This document shows, piece by piece, positions 1 through 7,728 of a DNA stretch of 31,739 bases (positions are counted from its first letter, which is position 1; every line of letters begins with the position of its first letter). This DNA comes from Pseudomonadota bacterium (GTDB lineage Bacteria > Pseudomonadota > Gammaproteobacteria > Steroidobacterales > Steroidobacteraceae), in the NCBI GenBank assembly GCA_023391815.1, contig JAEWAF010000115.1, forward strand, positions 1 to 31,739, written 5' to 3'. Both the position numbers and the translations under genes were made by a program. The notes beneath the pieces are model-generated. The model worked only from the letters and a program-made list of their open reading frames with translations. It had not been told where the DNA came from and did not search any database.

Positions 1-858
1 CTCGCGAGCCACGTGGGTATAGATCTGGGTGGTCGACAGGTCGCTATGACCCAGCAGCATCTGCACCACGCGCAGGTCCGCGCCATGATTCAGCAGATGG
101 GTCGCGAATGCATGCCGAAGTGTATGAGGCGACAACGCCTTCTGCACACCGGCCTTCTGCGCGTAGCGCTTGATGATGTGCCAGAAAGCCTGGCGCGTCA
201 TGCGATCGCCACGGCGCGTGGGGAACAGATAATCGGTCTGGCGCTCCAGCAGGATCTCCAGACGCGGGCCGTTCAGGAATTTCTGCAGCCAGCTCACCGC
301 CTCGTCGCCGAGCGGGATCAAGCGTTCGCGATCGCCCTTGCCGACGATGCGTAACACGCCCTGATTCATGTTCACTTGACTGGACTTCAGGTTCACCAGC
401 TCCGAGACGCGCAGGCCCGTGGCGTACAGCACTTCGAGCATGCAACGGTCGCGATGACCCAGCGGATCTTCGATCACCGGCGCTTTCAGCAATGCCTCGA
501 CCTCTTCCTCGGTCAGCGACTTCGGCAGCGAGCGGCCGATCTTCGGCATGGCGATCTGCGCGGTCGGATCTTCCTTGATGGCGCCGTCGCGAATCAGATA
601 ACGGTAGAATCTGCGAAAGCTGGAAAGCTGGCGGGCGGTCGAACGCGGCCTCGCGCCGGCTTCAACCCGATGCGCGATGAACGCGAGCAGGTCGGCTCGC
701 TTGGCGGCGACACTCGAGGTGCCTCGTGTCTGCAGCCAGCGATCCAACGCAGTCAGGTCGGCGCGATAGGCCGAGAGTGTGTTGGGCGACAATCCGCGCT
801 CCATCCACACTGCGTCGAGAAAGCGGTCGATGGCCGCCAATGACGGCGTCTCCGGCAT
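1..858 (-). CDS. xerD: Site-specific tyrosine recombinase XerD (C-terminus cut by window edge)
   Basis: XerD works with XerC to resolve chromosome dimers at the dif site during division. The 286 visible residues contain the N-terminal SAM-like core-binding domain (about 1-100) and the catalytic domain with all active-site residues: Arg150 in TGLRVSEL, Lys174 in VGKGDRERL, His245 and Arg248 in SPHTLRHAF, His271 in LLGHSDLS and nucleophile Tyr280 in IYTH. The stretch from LFPTRRG through MTRQAFW to QMLLGHSDLSTTQIYTHVA is very close to E. coli XerD as I remember it, which favours XerD over XerC or a phage integrase. Only about 10-15 C-terminal residues should be missing. I chose the ATG at 858; an in-frame ATG at 906 would add 16 residues with no family resemblance. 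No excisionase or attachment site is nearby, so this is a housekeeping copy. It is divergent from the acyltransferase gene. Confidence 0.95.
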   Translation of the reverse strand, partial: MPETPSLAAIDRFLDAVWMERGLSPNTLSAYRADLTALDRWLQTRGTSSVAAKRADLLAFIAHRVEAGARPRSTARQLSSFRRFYRYLIRDGAIKEDPTAQIAMPKIGRSLPKSLTEEEVEALLKAPVIEDPLGHRDRCMLEVLYATGLRVSELVNLKSSQVNMNQGVLRIVGKGDRERLIPLGDEAVSWLQKFLNGPRLEILLERQTDYLFPTRRGDRMTRQAFWHIIKRYAQKAGVQKALSPHTLRHAFATHLLNHGADLRVVQMLLGHSDLSTTQIYTHVARE

Positions 859-1100
859 ATCCTCGCCTGACCTCGAGTAAACTGATGCTTTGGTTACGCT
901 GCTCATCGCCTTTAGGTGTGCGCCGGGATCGCTCACGGCAGACCGTTAAATCGATGGCGGCAGTATGGAGACCGGGGTGGGCCCCGGGCGTGATTACAAT
1001 CACAGAACCCCGGCACGGTTTACATAAAGAGACTCAGTTCACAGAAATCGACCGCCATGCCCGCTCTACATAAAATCCCAGGTGACTTCTGTGTCGAGTT
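859..1100. promoter_or_regulatory. Divergent intergenic region between xerD and the acyltransferase gene, with two inverted repeats
   Basis: This 242-bp gap must hold the promoters of both flanking genes, but I see no convincing -35/-10 pair. Two inverted repeats lie close together. CCGGGG and CCCCGG are separated by 4 bp at 972-987. GTGATT and AATCAC are separated by 2 bp at 990-1003. The second resembles a short operator. No protein-coding signal belongs here. The functional role is inference. Confidence 0.35.
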
Positions 1101-1895
1101 ATGACTGACGCGTGGCCGCGCGCACCCTGGACGATCATCAGGACCGTGCTCGAAATCATTTATGGATTGTATGTGGTGGCGGTGTTTCTGGTCTTCGGCC
1201 TGAGCGCCTTCGTCGCGGTGTTGCTGCCCTTCGGGATCAAAACTCGTCGGCACATTGCTCACTTCGCGGCTCGCGCCTTCTTCGCGGTCGCTGGTTTGCG
1301 ACTGCGCCTGATCGACGAGCACCTGCTGCCCGCCGGCCCGTGCGTGGTGGTCGCCAATCACGCCAGCTATCTGGATGGCATCGTGCTCAAGGCCGCCCTG
1401 CCCGCCCGCTTCTCGTTCGTGATCAAGAAAGAGTTCAGCCGCGTGCCACTGGCCGGCCTGCTGTTGAGACGCATCGGCTCGGAGTTCGTCGATCGCTTCA
1501 ACCGGCACGCGGGCGGCATGGACGCGAGGCGTCTGTTGAAAGCCGCCGACGCCGGCCAGGCGCTCGCGTTCTTTCCCGAAGGCACGTTCCTGGCGGAACC
1601 CGGACTGGGCAAATTTCACAGCGGCGCGTTCACCATCGCGGCGCGCGTCGATCTGCCGGTCGTGCCGCTCGCTCTCAAGGGCACGCGCCACGTCCTGCCG
1701 TCCGGCCGCTTCCTGCCTCGCCCCGGTCGCATCGATATCCACGTGCTGCCGTCGATCGGCCCGATGCGCGACATGAAGTCGTCGGACGCTGTCATCCATA
1801 CACGCGACCTGGCGCACGCGCGCATTCTCGCCGAGCTGGGTGAGCCGGACCTGTCATCGAACGATGGCATCGCGGCCTTGCAGTCCAAGAGATGA
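1101..1895 (+). CDS. 1-acyl-sn-glycerol-3-phosphate acyltransferase family protein (PlsC-like)
   Basis: A 264-residue membrane-associated acyltransferase of the PlsC/LPLAT family, which moves an acyl group from acyl-ACP or acyl-CoA to a lysophospholipid or related acceptor. A hydrophobic N-terminus (about 17-45) should anchor it in the inner membrane. The catalytic HX4D motif is NHASYLD (His87, Asp92), and the acceptor-phosphate motif FPEGTF is at 158-163, followed by the usual LPVVPLALKG block. Length and motif spacing fit the family. Paralogues of this family are common, so this may not be the essential plsC; it could act on lysophospholipids, ornithine lipids or another acceptor. The ATG at 1101 has only a weak ribosome binding site. 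It stands alone, with a terminator-like hairpin just downstream. Confidence 0.85.
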   Translation: MTDAWPRAPWTIIRTVLEIIYGLYVVAVFLVFGLSAFVAVLLPFGIKTRRHIAHFAARAFFAVAGLRLRLIDEHLLPAGPCVVVANHASYLDGIVLKAALPARFSFVIKKEFSRVPLAGLLLRRIGSEFVDRFNRHAGGMDARRLLKAADAGQALAFFPEGTFLAEPGLGKFHSGAFTIAARVDLPVVPLALKGTRHVLPSGRFLPRPGRIDIHVLPSIGPMRDMKSSDAVIHTRDLAHARILAELGEPDLSSNDGIAALQSKR

Positions 1896-1905
1896 TTCTT
1901 GATCT

Positions 1906-1922
1906 CGGGATCGGGCATCCCG
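1906..1922. terminator. Short hairpin downstream of the PlsC-like gene
   Basis: CGGGAT and ATCCCG form a perfect 6-bp stem around a 5-nt loop, beginning 10 nt after the acyltransferase stop codon. No T-run follows, so it is at best a weak or Rho-assisted terminator. Confidence 0.3.
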
Positions 1923-1983
1923 CCACGACCCTCGTGCGAGCTGGCCCGACTTCGATGAATGTGGGGCCTGACTTTTTGCCGCT

Positions 1984-2036
1984 CGCCGCCGCTCCTGGCG
2001 GCGGGGTACGTCCCTGTACCCGAGGGTGCCTATAAT
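1984..2036 (+). promoter_or_regulatory. Candidate promoter of the amino-acid dehydrogenase gene with two tandem inverted repeats
   Basis: A perfect TATAAT -10 box lies at 2031-2036, about 28 bp before the chosen ATG; no good -35 is seen at the usual distance. Where the -35 would be is a perfect inverted repeat, GGGTAC and GTACCC separated by 6 bp (2004-2021). It directly abuts another, CGCCGCC and GGCGGCG separated by 6 bp (1984-2003). The missing -35 and the palindrome suggest activator- or repressor-controlled expression. That is inference. Confidence 0.45.
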
Positions 2037-2053
2037 CAGGCCTTCGATATTTC

Positions 2054-2059
2054 GAGGGA
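2054..2059 (+). promoter_or_regulatory. Ribosome binding site that sets the dehydrogenase start
   Basis: GAGGGA ends 5 nt before the ATG at 2065. It supports that start over the in-frame GTG at 2026, which lies upstream of the TATAAT box and so would not be transcribed from that promoter. Confidence 0.6.
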
Positions 2060-2064
2060 CGGCG

Positions 2065-3135
2065 ATGAACTTGTTCGAAGCGGTCGGCCGGCTCGGTCAT
2101 GAGCAAGTGGTGTTCTTCCATCATCGCGAGAGCGGCCTGCGCTGCGTGATCGCGATTCACAACACCGCGCTGGGCCCTGGGCTCGGCGGTCTGCGCATGT
2201 GGCCGTACGCGAACGAAGCGGACGCAGTGCGCGACGTGCTCAAACACTCCGCCGACATGACTCACAAAGCCGCCATCGCCGGTCTCAATCTCGGCGGCGC
2301 CAAGGGCGTGCTGATCGGCAATCCCGAAACGGACAAGAGCGAAGCCCTGTTTCGCGCGCTCGGTCGCTTCATTCAATCGCTCGGCGGACGCTACATCACC
2401 ACCGAAGACGTGGGCACCACCGCCGACGACATGGAGCTCATCCGCCAGGAAACACGCCACGTCGTCGGCGTGCCTCAATTGCTCGGCGGCAGTGGCGATC
2501 CTTCGCGCTTCACCGCGTTGGGCACGTTGCATGGCATTCGCGCTTGCATGGAGTTCAAGCTCGGTCACGCGGATCTGCGACGCACGAGCTTCGCCGTGCA
2601 AGGCGCCGGACAAGTGGGATATCACCTGGCGAAGTCGCTGCGCGCGGCCGGCGCGAAAGTGTTCATCACCGACATCAACGAAGAACGCATCGAGCACGCA
2701 GTCGCCGAATTCGGCGCGGAGGCGGTGCCGATGTCACAAATCTACGATGTCGACGCGGATGTCTTTTCGCCTTGCGCGCTCAGTGCAGTGATCAACGAAG
2801 ACACCGTGCCTCGCCTGCGCTGTCGCATCGTCGCCGGTGGCGCGAACAATCAGCTCGAATCCGAAGAACTGGGCACGGAGCTGGACCGTCGCGGCATTCT
2901 TTACGCACCCGACTACGCCATCAATGCCGGCGGCCTGATGAACAGCGCCATCGAGCTCGATGGTTACAACGAAGACCGCGCCCTGCGCAGCGTCGCGCGC
3001 ATTCACAACATCATCAGTCGGATACTGACCCTCGCCTCCCGCAGCAACATCCCGACGTGGCAAGCGGCGCGACGCCTGGCCGAAGAGCGGATCGCCGCGC
3101 TCAGCCGCATAAAAATGCCTTATACCGGCCCATAA
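2065..3135 (+). CDS. Glu/Leu/Phe/Val dehydrogenase, most like leucine dehydrogenase
   Basis: A 356-residue NAD-dependent amino-acid dehydrogenase that would interconvert branched-chain amino acids and their 2-oxo acids with release of ammonia. The N-terminal catalytic domain carries GLGGLRMWPY, MTHKAAIAGLNLGGAKGV with the conserved lysines Lys68 and Lys80, and TTEDVGTT with Asp115. The Rossmann domain begins at VQGAGQVGYH (about 178-187) and includes the acidic DIN end of beta-2 typical of NAD use. Length and lysine numbering match Bacillus leucine dehydrogenase rather than the longer glutamate dehydrogenases. The exact substrate (Leu, Val, Ile or Phe) cannot be read from the sequence. The neighbouring thiolase and the leucine-type acyl-CoA genes further right fit branched-chain amino acid use. 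It has its own promoter region. Confidence 0.88.
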   Translation: MNLFEAVGRLGHEQVVFFHHRESGLRCVIAIHNTALGPGLGGLRMWPYANEADAVRDVLKHSADMTHKAAIAGLNLGGAKGVLIGNPETDKSEALFRALGRFIQSLGGRYITTEDVGTTADDMELIRQETRHVVGVPQLLGGSGDPSRFTALGTLHGIRACMEFKLGHADLRRTSFAVQGAGQVGYHLAKSLRAAGAKVFITDINEERIEHAVAEFGAEAVPMSQIYDVDADVFSPCALSAVINEDTVPRLRCRIVAGGANNQLESEELGTELDRRGILYAPDYAINAGGLMNSAIELDGYNEDRALRSVARIHNIISRILTLASRSNIPTWQAARRLAEERIAALSRIKMPYTGP

Positions 3136-3339
3136 CAAGCGTGGATTGTTAAGTGCAACGCCCCTTGTTGCACTGCATACAAACTCGGCGTACGCTGGGT
3201 ACTTGCAAGTAAGTTTAGCCGGCGCCATAAAGGCCCTGAGCTTGCTTGCGTGGCGTCCGGGGGCTTTGTACAAGCCCGCCGGGCACGGACTTCGGCTCAC
3301 CGAACCCGGGTCGTTACTGAACACAGGTCGAGCATTCCC
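3136..3339. promoter_or_regulatory. Intergenic region before the thiolase gene with a hairpin and a 12-bp palindrome
   Basis: Sixteen nt after the dehydrogenase stop, AGTGCAA and TTGCACT form a perfect 7-bp stem with a 9-nt loop (3152-3174), a possible terminator without a T-run. Further on, TACTTGCAAGTA (3200-3211) is a perfect 12-bp palindrome. It is a plausible operator of a TetR- or GntR-type repressor of acyl-CoA metabolism, about 130 bp before the thiolase start. No confident -10/-35 pair was found. Function is inferred from symmetry only. Confidence 0.35.
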
Positions 3340-4518
3340 ATGAGCGAACAGGTTTACATCGTTGCGGCCCGCCGCACTCCCATCGGTGCTTTCCAGGGCG
3401 CACTCAGCCCGCTGACTGCCCCGCAACTCGGCGCCGCGGCTGTGCAGGCCGCGCTCAAGGACTCGGGCCTGTCGGCCGAGCAGATCGACGAAACCATTCT
3501 GGGTTGCGTGTTGATGGCTGGCATCGGTCAGGCGCCGGCCCGTCAGGCCGCGCTGGCCGGCGGCGTGCCGCAGAAAGTGCCCGCGACGACCATCAACAAG
3601 ATGTGCGGCTCCGGTCTGAAGGCCGTGATGATGGCCGCCGATCAGATTCGCGCCGGCTCCGCGAACGTCGTGCTCGCCGGTGGCATCGAATCGATGACCA
3701 ACGCGCCGTATCTCATTCCGAAAGCCCGCGCCGGTCTGCGCATGGGTCATTCGGAAATTCTGGATCATATGTTCTTCGACGGCCTGCAGAGCCCGTTCGA
3801 CGGCAAGATGATGGGCTCGTTCGCCGAGACCACCGCCGCGAAGTATGGCTTCACTCGCCAGCAGCAGGATGAGTTCGCCGCGGAATCGGTGCGTCGTGCG
3901 CTGGCCGCTGTCGAAGGCAGTCATTTCAACAACGAAGTGGCGCCGGTCACCGTCAAAGATCGCAAGGGCGAGCGCGTCGTGGCCAAGGACGAAACGCCGT
4001 TCACTTGTGACATCAGCAAGATTCCGAGCCTGAAGCCGGCCTTCGCGAAAGACGGCACCGTCACCGCCGCAAGCTCTTCTTCGATCTCCGACGGCGCCTC
4101 TGCCCTGCTGATCGCGAGCGCCAGCGCCGTACGCCAGCACAATCTCAAGCCGCTGGCGCGCATCGTCGGTTACACCAGCCACGCGCAGGCGCCGGAGTGG
4201 TTCACCACCGCGCCGGTGGGCGCGATTCAGTCGGTGCTCGCGAAGACCGGCTGGTCCGCGAACGATGTGGATCTGTATGAAATCAACGAGGCGTTCGCCG
4301 TCGTGACCATGGCCGCGATCAAGGATGTCGGCCTCGATCACGCCAAGGTCAACGTGAACGGCGGCGCTTGCGCGCTCGGACACCCGATCGGCGCCACCGG
4401 CGCTCGCATTCTCACCACGCTGGTCCACGCGCTGCGTAATCGCAATCTGAAGCGCGGTGTCGCGTCGCTGTGCATCGGCGGCGGCGAAGCGACGGCGCTG
4501 GCGGTCGAAATCGTCTAA
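3340..4518 (+). CDS. Acetyl-CoA C-acyltransferase (thiolase family)
   Basis: A 392-residue thiolase that condenses two acetyl-CoA to acetoacetyl-CoA or, in the degradative direction, cleaves 3-oxoacyl-CoA. Catalytic residues have the same numbers I recall for the Zoogloea enzyme: nucleophile Cys89 in NKMCGSG, His348 in ALGHPIGATG and Cys378 in LCIGGG, with the NEAFA motif around Asn316. The usual GNAS-type loop is replaced by AASSSSISDGA, and the glycine after CIGGG is followed by EAT rather than the common xGV, so this is a sub-family variant rather than textbook PhaA. I chose the ATG at 3340 because the protein begins MSEQVYIVAARRTPIG there; the upstream in-frame extension is not family-like. 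It probably acts in branched-chain or fatty acyl-CoA breakdown. A strong terminator follows. Confidence 0.93.
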   Translation: MSEQVYIVAARRTPIGAFQGALSPLTAPQLGAAAVQAALKDSGLSAEQIDETILGCVLMAGIGQAPARQAALAGGVPQKVPATTINKMCGSGLKAVMMAADQIRAGSANVVLAGGIESMTNAPYLIPKARAGLRMGHSEILDHMFFDGLQSPFDGKMMGSFAETTAAKYGFTRQQQDEFAAESVRRALAAVEGSHFNNEVAPVTVKDRKGERVVAKDETPFTCDISKIPSLKPAFAKDGTVTAASSSSISDGASALLIASASAVRQHNLKPLARIVGYTSHAQAPEWFTTAPVGAIQSVLAKTGWSANDVDLYEINEAFAVVTMAAIKDVGLDHAKVNVNGGACALGHPIGATGARILTTLVHALRNRNLKRGVASLCIGGGEATALAVEIV

Positions 4519-5024
4519 CTCGAGTGTGTGTACGGGGCAGCGGGTCGAAGGACTCGTTGCCCCGTTTTTTTGCCACCGGACAACTGAATGCTGCTGGCGA
4601 TGAAGACTGCGTCACGCAGGCAAGCGTTGAAAACCACTTCGCCCCGGTAATAGCGCTTCTGCGTCAATCGATCCACGTAGGTGGGCCCCAACGGTAGATC
4701 GTAGTAGTCCATCACGACGCCGGTCACTATGACCCGCTTGCCATCCAGCGCAGCGAAATTGCTTCGATGTGATCCCGTTGCGTTGACCACGCTGACACAG
4801 CGCTGATCCATCGGCTTTTCCAGCGGATTGAAACTGTCGAACTCCCCCCTTCCCGGGCTTACCATCCATTCCCCGCGGGCAGAAAACCAGCCTTCGATCC
4901 GAACGGAATCCTTGTGAAGCACGATCTCCGGCGGGGCGACTGCGGGAGTCAGCTGCGTCGATACGCAACCGGCACTAGCCGCGAGGACCGTGATCAGCGA
5001 TAGCAGACGCATCACTTTCTGCAT
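4515..5024 (-). CDS. Small predicted lipoprotein of unknown function
   Basis: A 169-residue protein with a lipoprotein-type signal: hydrophobic LLSLITVLAASAGC with Cys20 as the likely lipidated residue (-3 Ser is somewhat unusual). The mature part contains short beta-rich blocks (DSVRIEGWFSARGEWMVS, DGKRVIVTGVVMDYYDLP) and two later cysteines. The alternation and the GKRVIVTGVV segment look like a small OB-fold-type beta barrel, but I do not recognise a named family. ATG at 5024 gives MQKVMRLL; the in-frame ATG at 5012 gives a cleaner signal peptide, and neither has a strong ribosome binding site. Its last codons overlap the thiolase stop on the other strand by 4 bp, and the thiolase terminator lies inside its coding sequence. 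The MFS gene ends 40 bp upstream of it on the same strand. Confidence 0.72.
   Translation of the reverse strand: MQKVMRLLSLITVLAASAGCVSTQLTPAVAPPEIVLHKDSVRIEGWFSARGEWMVSPGRGEFDSFNPLEKPMDQRCVSVVNATGSHRSNFAALDGKRVIVTGVVMDYYDLPLGPTYVDRLTQKRYYRGEVVFNACLRDAVFIASSIQLSGGKKTGQRVLRPAAPYTHSS
4533..4571 (+). terminator. Rho-independent terminator of the thiolase gene
   Basis: CGGGGCA and TGCCCCG (4533-4539 and 4558-4564) form a perfect 7-bp stem with an 18-nt loop, followed by seven T (4565-4571). It starts 14 nt after the thiolase stop codon. It lies wholly inside the 3' coding end of the convergent lipoprotein gene. Confidence 0.85.
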
Positions 5025-5064
5025 GGAGCATTACGAGTCGCGCCCGATTTCGGGCGCCGGCATT

Positions 5065-6288
5065 CTAGCCGCGCTGCTCTGCTTGCGGCAGCGGTGGCGT
5101 GATGAACGCAGAGGCCAGGCTTGCCACGGCGCTTGCGAGAATCGGGAAGGTGTAACTCGAGGTCAGGTCGAACATGAAGCCGGCGCCGGAGGGGCCCAGA
5201 AGTGTCCCGAAGGCAACGCTGGTATAGAGGACACCGATCAAAGTGCTGACGTGCGTGCGACCGAAAAAGTCCACGACGACCGCTGGCAGGACGGCAACCC
5301 AGGCGCCATAACAAACACCGAGGACGACGGCGAAGGCGACGAGCGCCGGGAAAGATTTCGCGAACGCCCACAGGATCATCGCAGTCCCCATGCCCAGGCA
5401 CGCGAGTCGCAGGGATTGTTGTCGGCCAAGCCGATCTGCGAGGTTTCCGAGAGCCAGGCGGCCGATCGTGCTACCTGCTCCGATCGCGGCCATGAGTGCC
5501 GCTGCCAATCCCGATGTAATGCCGATGTCCTGCGCGTAAGGAACGAGATGGACGAACGGCACGAAGACGCCCAGCGAAGCGACGAAACAAGCGCAGTAAA
5601 GAGCCAGGAAGGGCCGGGATCGGATGACATGCGCCACCGAAGCGTCATGTGCGACGTTCGGCGGAGGCCGCGCGCCGGTCGCACCGTCCGGTCGTAATCC
5701 CCGCTCCGCCGGATCGCTCACGATGAGGGTCGTCACCGCCACCCCGAGGAATGCCGCGGCACCGCCAAGGAGGAGATATGCATGCCTCCAGCCGAACGAA
5801 TCGATCAAGGCGGCAGCAACCGGAGGCATCACGAGAGTGCCCACGCCGATGCCGGTGACCGCAATGCCAGTCGCAAGTCCTCGTCGCCGATCGAACCAGC
5901 GTTGCACGGTGCCGAGCACCGGTACGTAAGCACATCCGATACCCAAGCCAACACCCAGGCCGTAGGCGAGGCAAACTTCAAACAATGTGCGAGCGATGCT
6001 CGCAAGCGCCAGCCCGCTACCAACCAGGATCATCCCGAGCATCGCGATCGGTCGCGCGCCCCATCGGTCGGCCAAGCGACCACTGACCGCGCCAAAGCTG
6101 AAGTACAAAAATCCAGACCAGGCGAACACCAGAGCGACCGAGCCGCGTGATGCGCCAAATTCGACCTGCAACGGGTGGACGAATGCGCTGAAAGCGTAGG
6201 CACTGCCGAAACCAACGAACGTGACAGTGAATGCCGCGGCGACGACGATCCACCCGTAGAACAAACGTCCGGTCGAGAGCAGGCTCAT
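5065..6288 (-). CDS. MFS transporter, monocarboxylate/oxalate-formate antiporter-like
   Basis: A 407-residue major facilitator with about 12 hydrophobic segments. The N-terminus FYGWIVVAAAFTVTFVGFG and the motif-A loop GRLADRWGARP between TM2 and TM3 are typical of the OFA/monocarboxylate-type MFS branch; the second half has the matching GNLADRLGRQ. The central loop (about 195-220) is short and proline-rich. These carriers usually move small carboxylates; the substrate here is unknown. The start ATG is 1 bp after the stop of the upstream amidase gene, so the two are surely co-transcribed. A natural guess is that the transporter imports the amidase's amide substrate or exports or exchanges its acid product. 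The lipoprotein gene follows 40 bp downstream. Confidence 0.85.
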   Translation of the reverse strand: MSLLSTGRLFYGWIVVAAAFTVTFVGFGSAYAFSAFVHPLQVEFGASRGSVALVFAWSGFLYFSFGAVSGRLADRWGARPIAMLGMILVGSGLALASIARTLFEVCLAYGLGVGLGIGCAYVPVLGTVQRWFDRRRGLATGIAVTGIGVGTLVMPPVAAALIDSFGWRHAYLLLGGAAAFLGVAVTTLIVSDPAERGLRPDGATGARPPPNVAHDASVAHVIRSRPFLALYCACFVASLGVFVPFVHLVPYAQDIGITSGLAAALMAAIGAGSTIGRLALGNLADRLGRQQSLRLACLGMGTAMILWAFAKSFPALVAFAVVLGVCYGAWVAVLPAVVVDFFGRTHVSTLIGVLYTSVAFGTLLGPSGAGFMFDLTSSYTFPILASAVASLASAFITPPLPQAEQRG

Positions 6289-6289
6289 G

Positions 6290-7693
6290 TCACAGCACCG
6301 GCCGGCGGCGATGCCAGTCCGTCGCGCATTGAAACGCGGCCCCAGCGCGCACCAGATTGTGTTCGTGCAAAGCCGGCGCGACCAGCTGGAAACCCATCGG
6401 CATACCGGCCTGCGTGAAACCGCCCGGCAGCGTGATCGACGGGTGGCCGGTCATGTCGAAGGGACACGTGTATCGCTGCAATCGCTCGATCAGTTCAGGC
6501 TGTTCCCCCAGCGTGCGTATCGTTGCAAGCGTCAGGGGCGACATCGGCTGCACGGGAACGAGCAACAGATCGACATCCTTGAACGTAGCAGTGACGCGAC
6601 CTCGGAAGTCCATTCTTCTAAGCAATATCTGTTGATACTCGGTCGCTCTCAGCGACCGGCCATGCTCGATCACCGCAGCCAAAACGGCCCCATATTCGGA
6701 GCGGTTGGTAGCAAACGTCTGCGCGTGCGCAGTTGCTGCCTCGACGGCACAGTTCGCCACCCAATCCCTCAGCGTCTGCCGGGCATCGGGAAATTCGATC
6801 GGCAACAGTTCGGCGCCCAGCTCGTGGAAGATGGCCATGGCTGACTTGAGCATGTCTTGCGTAGCCGGGTCGACATCCATTTGGTTCCATGTCAAATCCA
6901 CGCCGATCCGCATACCCCACAGATCGGGCTTGGCCACGCTCGGAAAATCCGGCAGGGCTTCGGTCAGCGACGTAGGATCCAGCGGATCGCAGCCTGCGAT
7001 CGCATGTAACAGCAGGCCAGCATCGATGGCGGTGCGAGCAATGGTACCGACATGATCCAGAGATGCCGCCAGCTCGAACACGCCGAAGCGACTGACGCGT
7101 CCCCACGTCGGCTTGATTCCCGTAACACCGTTTGCATAACAGGGCCAGCGAATGGAGCCACCAGTGTCGGAGGCAATGCCCGCGAAACACAGACCCGCGG
7201 CAGTCGCGATCGCGGCACCGCTAGATGATATTCCCGGCCAGTAATCCGCGTTCCAAGGGTTCCGCGGAGGTTCAATCGAGGGGTGATAATCGGAGTACGC
7301 ACCTTCGGTGAGTTGCGTTTTACCGAGGACTACCGCGCCGGCAGCGCGCAGCCGCGTAACGACGGTTGCATCTCGATCAGGCAGAAAATCCCGGTGCAGC
7401 CGCATGCCCGCGGAGGTGGGATGGCCCTTCGTCCAACAAATGTCCTTTACGGCAATCGGGATTCCATGCAAAGGCCCACGCGCGTGCCCCGCTGCCAACT
7501 CCTGATCCGCCGCTTCCGCGTCAAAAAGCGCCTGCTCGAACATCAACGATGCGTAGCTGCAGAGCTTCCGATCGAGTGACTCGATGCGCTCCAACTGAGC
7601 GAGCGTCGCCTCGCGGGATGAAATCGTCCCGGCCTTGATATGCGCGGCGAGCTCCACGATGTCGAGATAGTGAAGCTCGGTAGATTGGGACAT
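6290..7693 (-). CDS. Amidase-signature family hydrolase
   Basis: A 467-residue amidase-signature enzyme that hydrolyses a carboxamide or related bond. The Ser-cisSer-Lys triad is visible: Lys83 in GIPIAVKDI, Ser156 in PGISSSGAA and nucleophile Ser180 in SDTGGSIRWP. The 24-residue spacing between the serines is the family standard. The motif reads GISSSGAA where GGSSSGSA is more common. It is not GatA: no gatB or gatC is nearby, and it sits first in an operon with a transporter. The C-terminal PFDMTGHPSITLPGGF block, which shapes the acyl pocket, is intact. An AGGTGA ribosome binding site lies 4 nt before the ATG. Expression is probably controlled through the inverted repeat in the upstream divergent gap. 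The substrate is unknown; small aliphatic or aromatic amides are possible. Confidence 0.9.
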   Translation of the reverse strand: MSQSTELHYLDIVELAAHIKAGTISSREATLAQLERIESLDRKLCSYASLMFEQALFDAEAADQELAAGHARGPLHGIPIAVKDICWTKGHPTSAGMRLHRDFLPDRDATVVTRLRAAGAVVLGKTQLTEGAYSDYHPSIEPPRNPWNADYWPGISSSGAAIATAAGLCFAGIASDTGGSIRWPCYANGVTGIKPTWGRVSRFGVFELAASLDHVGTIARTAIDAGLLLHAIAGCDPLDPTSLTEALPDFPSVAKPDLWGMRIGVDLTWNQMDVDPATQDMLKSAMAIFHELGAELLPIEFPDARQTLRDWVANCAVEAATAHAQTFATNRSEYGAVLAAVIEHGRSLRATEYQQILLRRMDFRGRVTATFKDVDLLLVPVQPMSPLTLATIRTLGEQPELIERLQRYTCPFDMTGHPSITLPGGFTQAGMPMGFQLVAPALHEHNLVRAGAAFQCATDWHRRRPVL

Positions 7694-7728
7694 GCATCAC
7701 CTTGAAGGCGGAGCCAGAGTCGGGTTGT

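Noticed and set aside
1..858. Phage or integron integrase at the left edge
   Set aside because: The sequence follows XerD closely along its length, and there is no excisionase, attachment repeat, cassette or phage gene next to it.
2734..4428. 564-residue minus-strand open frame opposite the dehydrogenase and thiolase genes
   Set aside because: It runs across two well-identified genes and their gap, with shadow-like composition and no recognisable motif.
6290..7693. GatA subunit of the Glu-tRNA(Gln) amidotransferase
   Set aside because: No gatB or gatC is nearby, and the gene is in an operon with an MFS transporter under a dedicated regulator, which suits a catabolic amidase.
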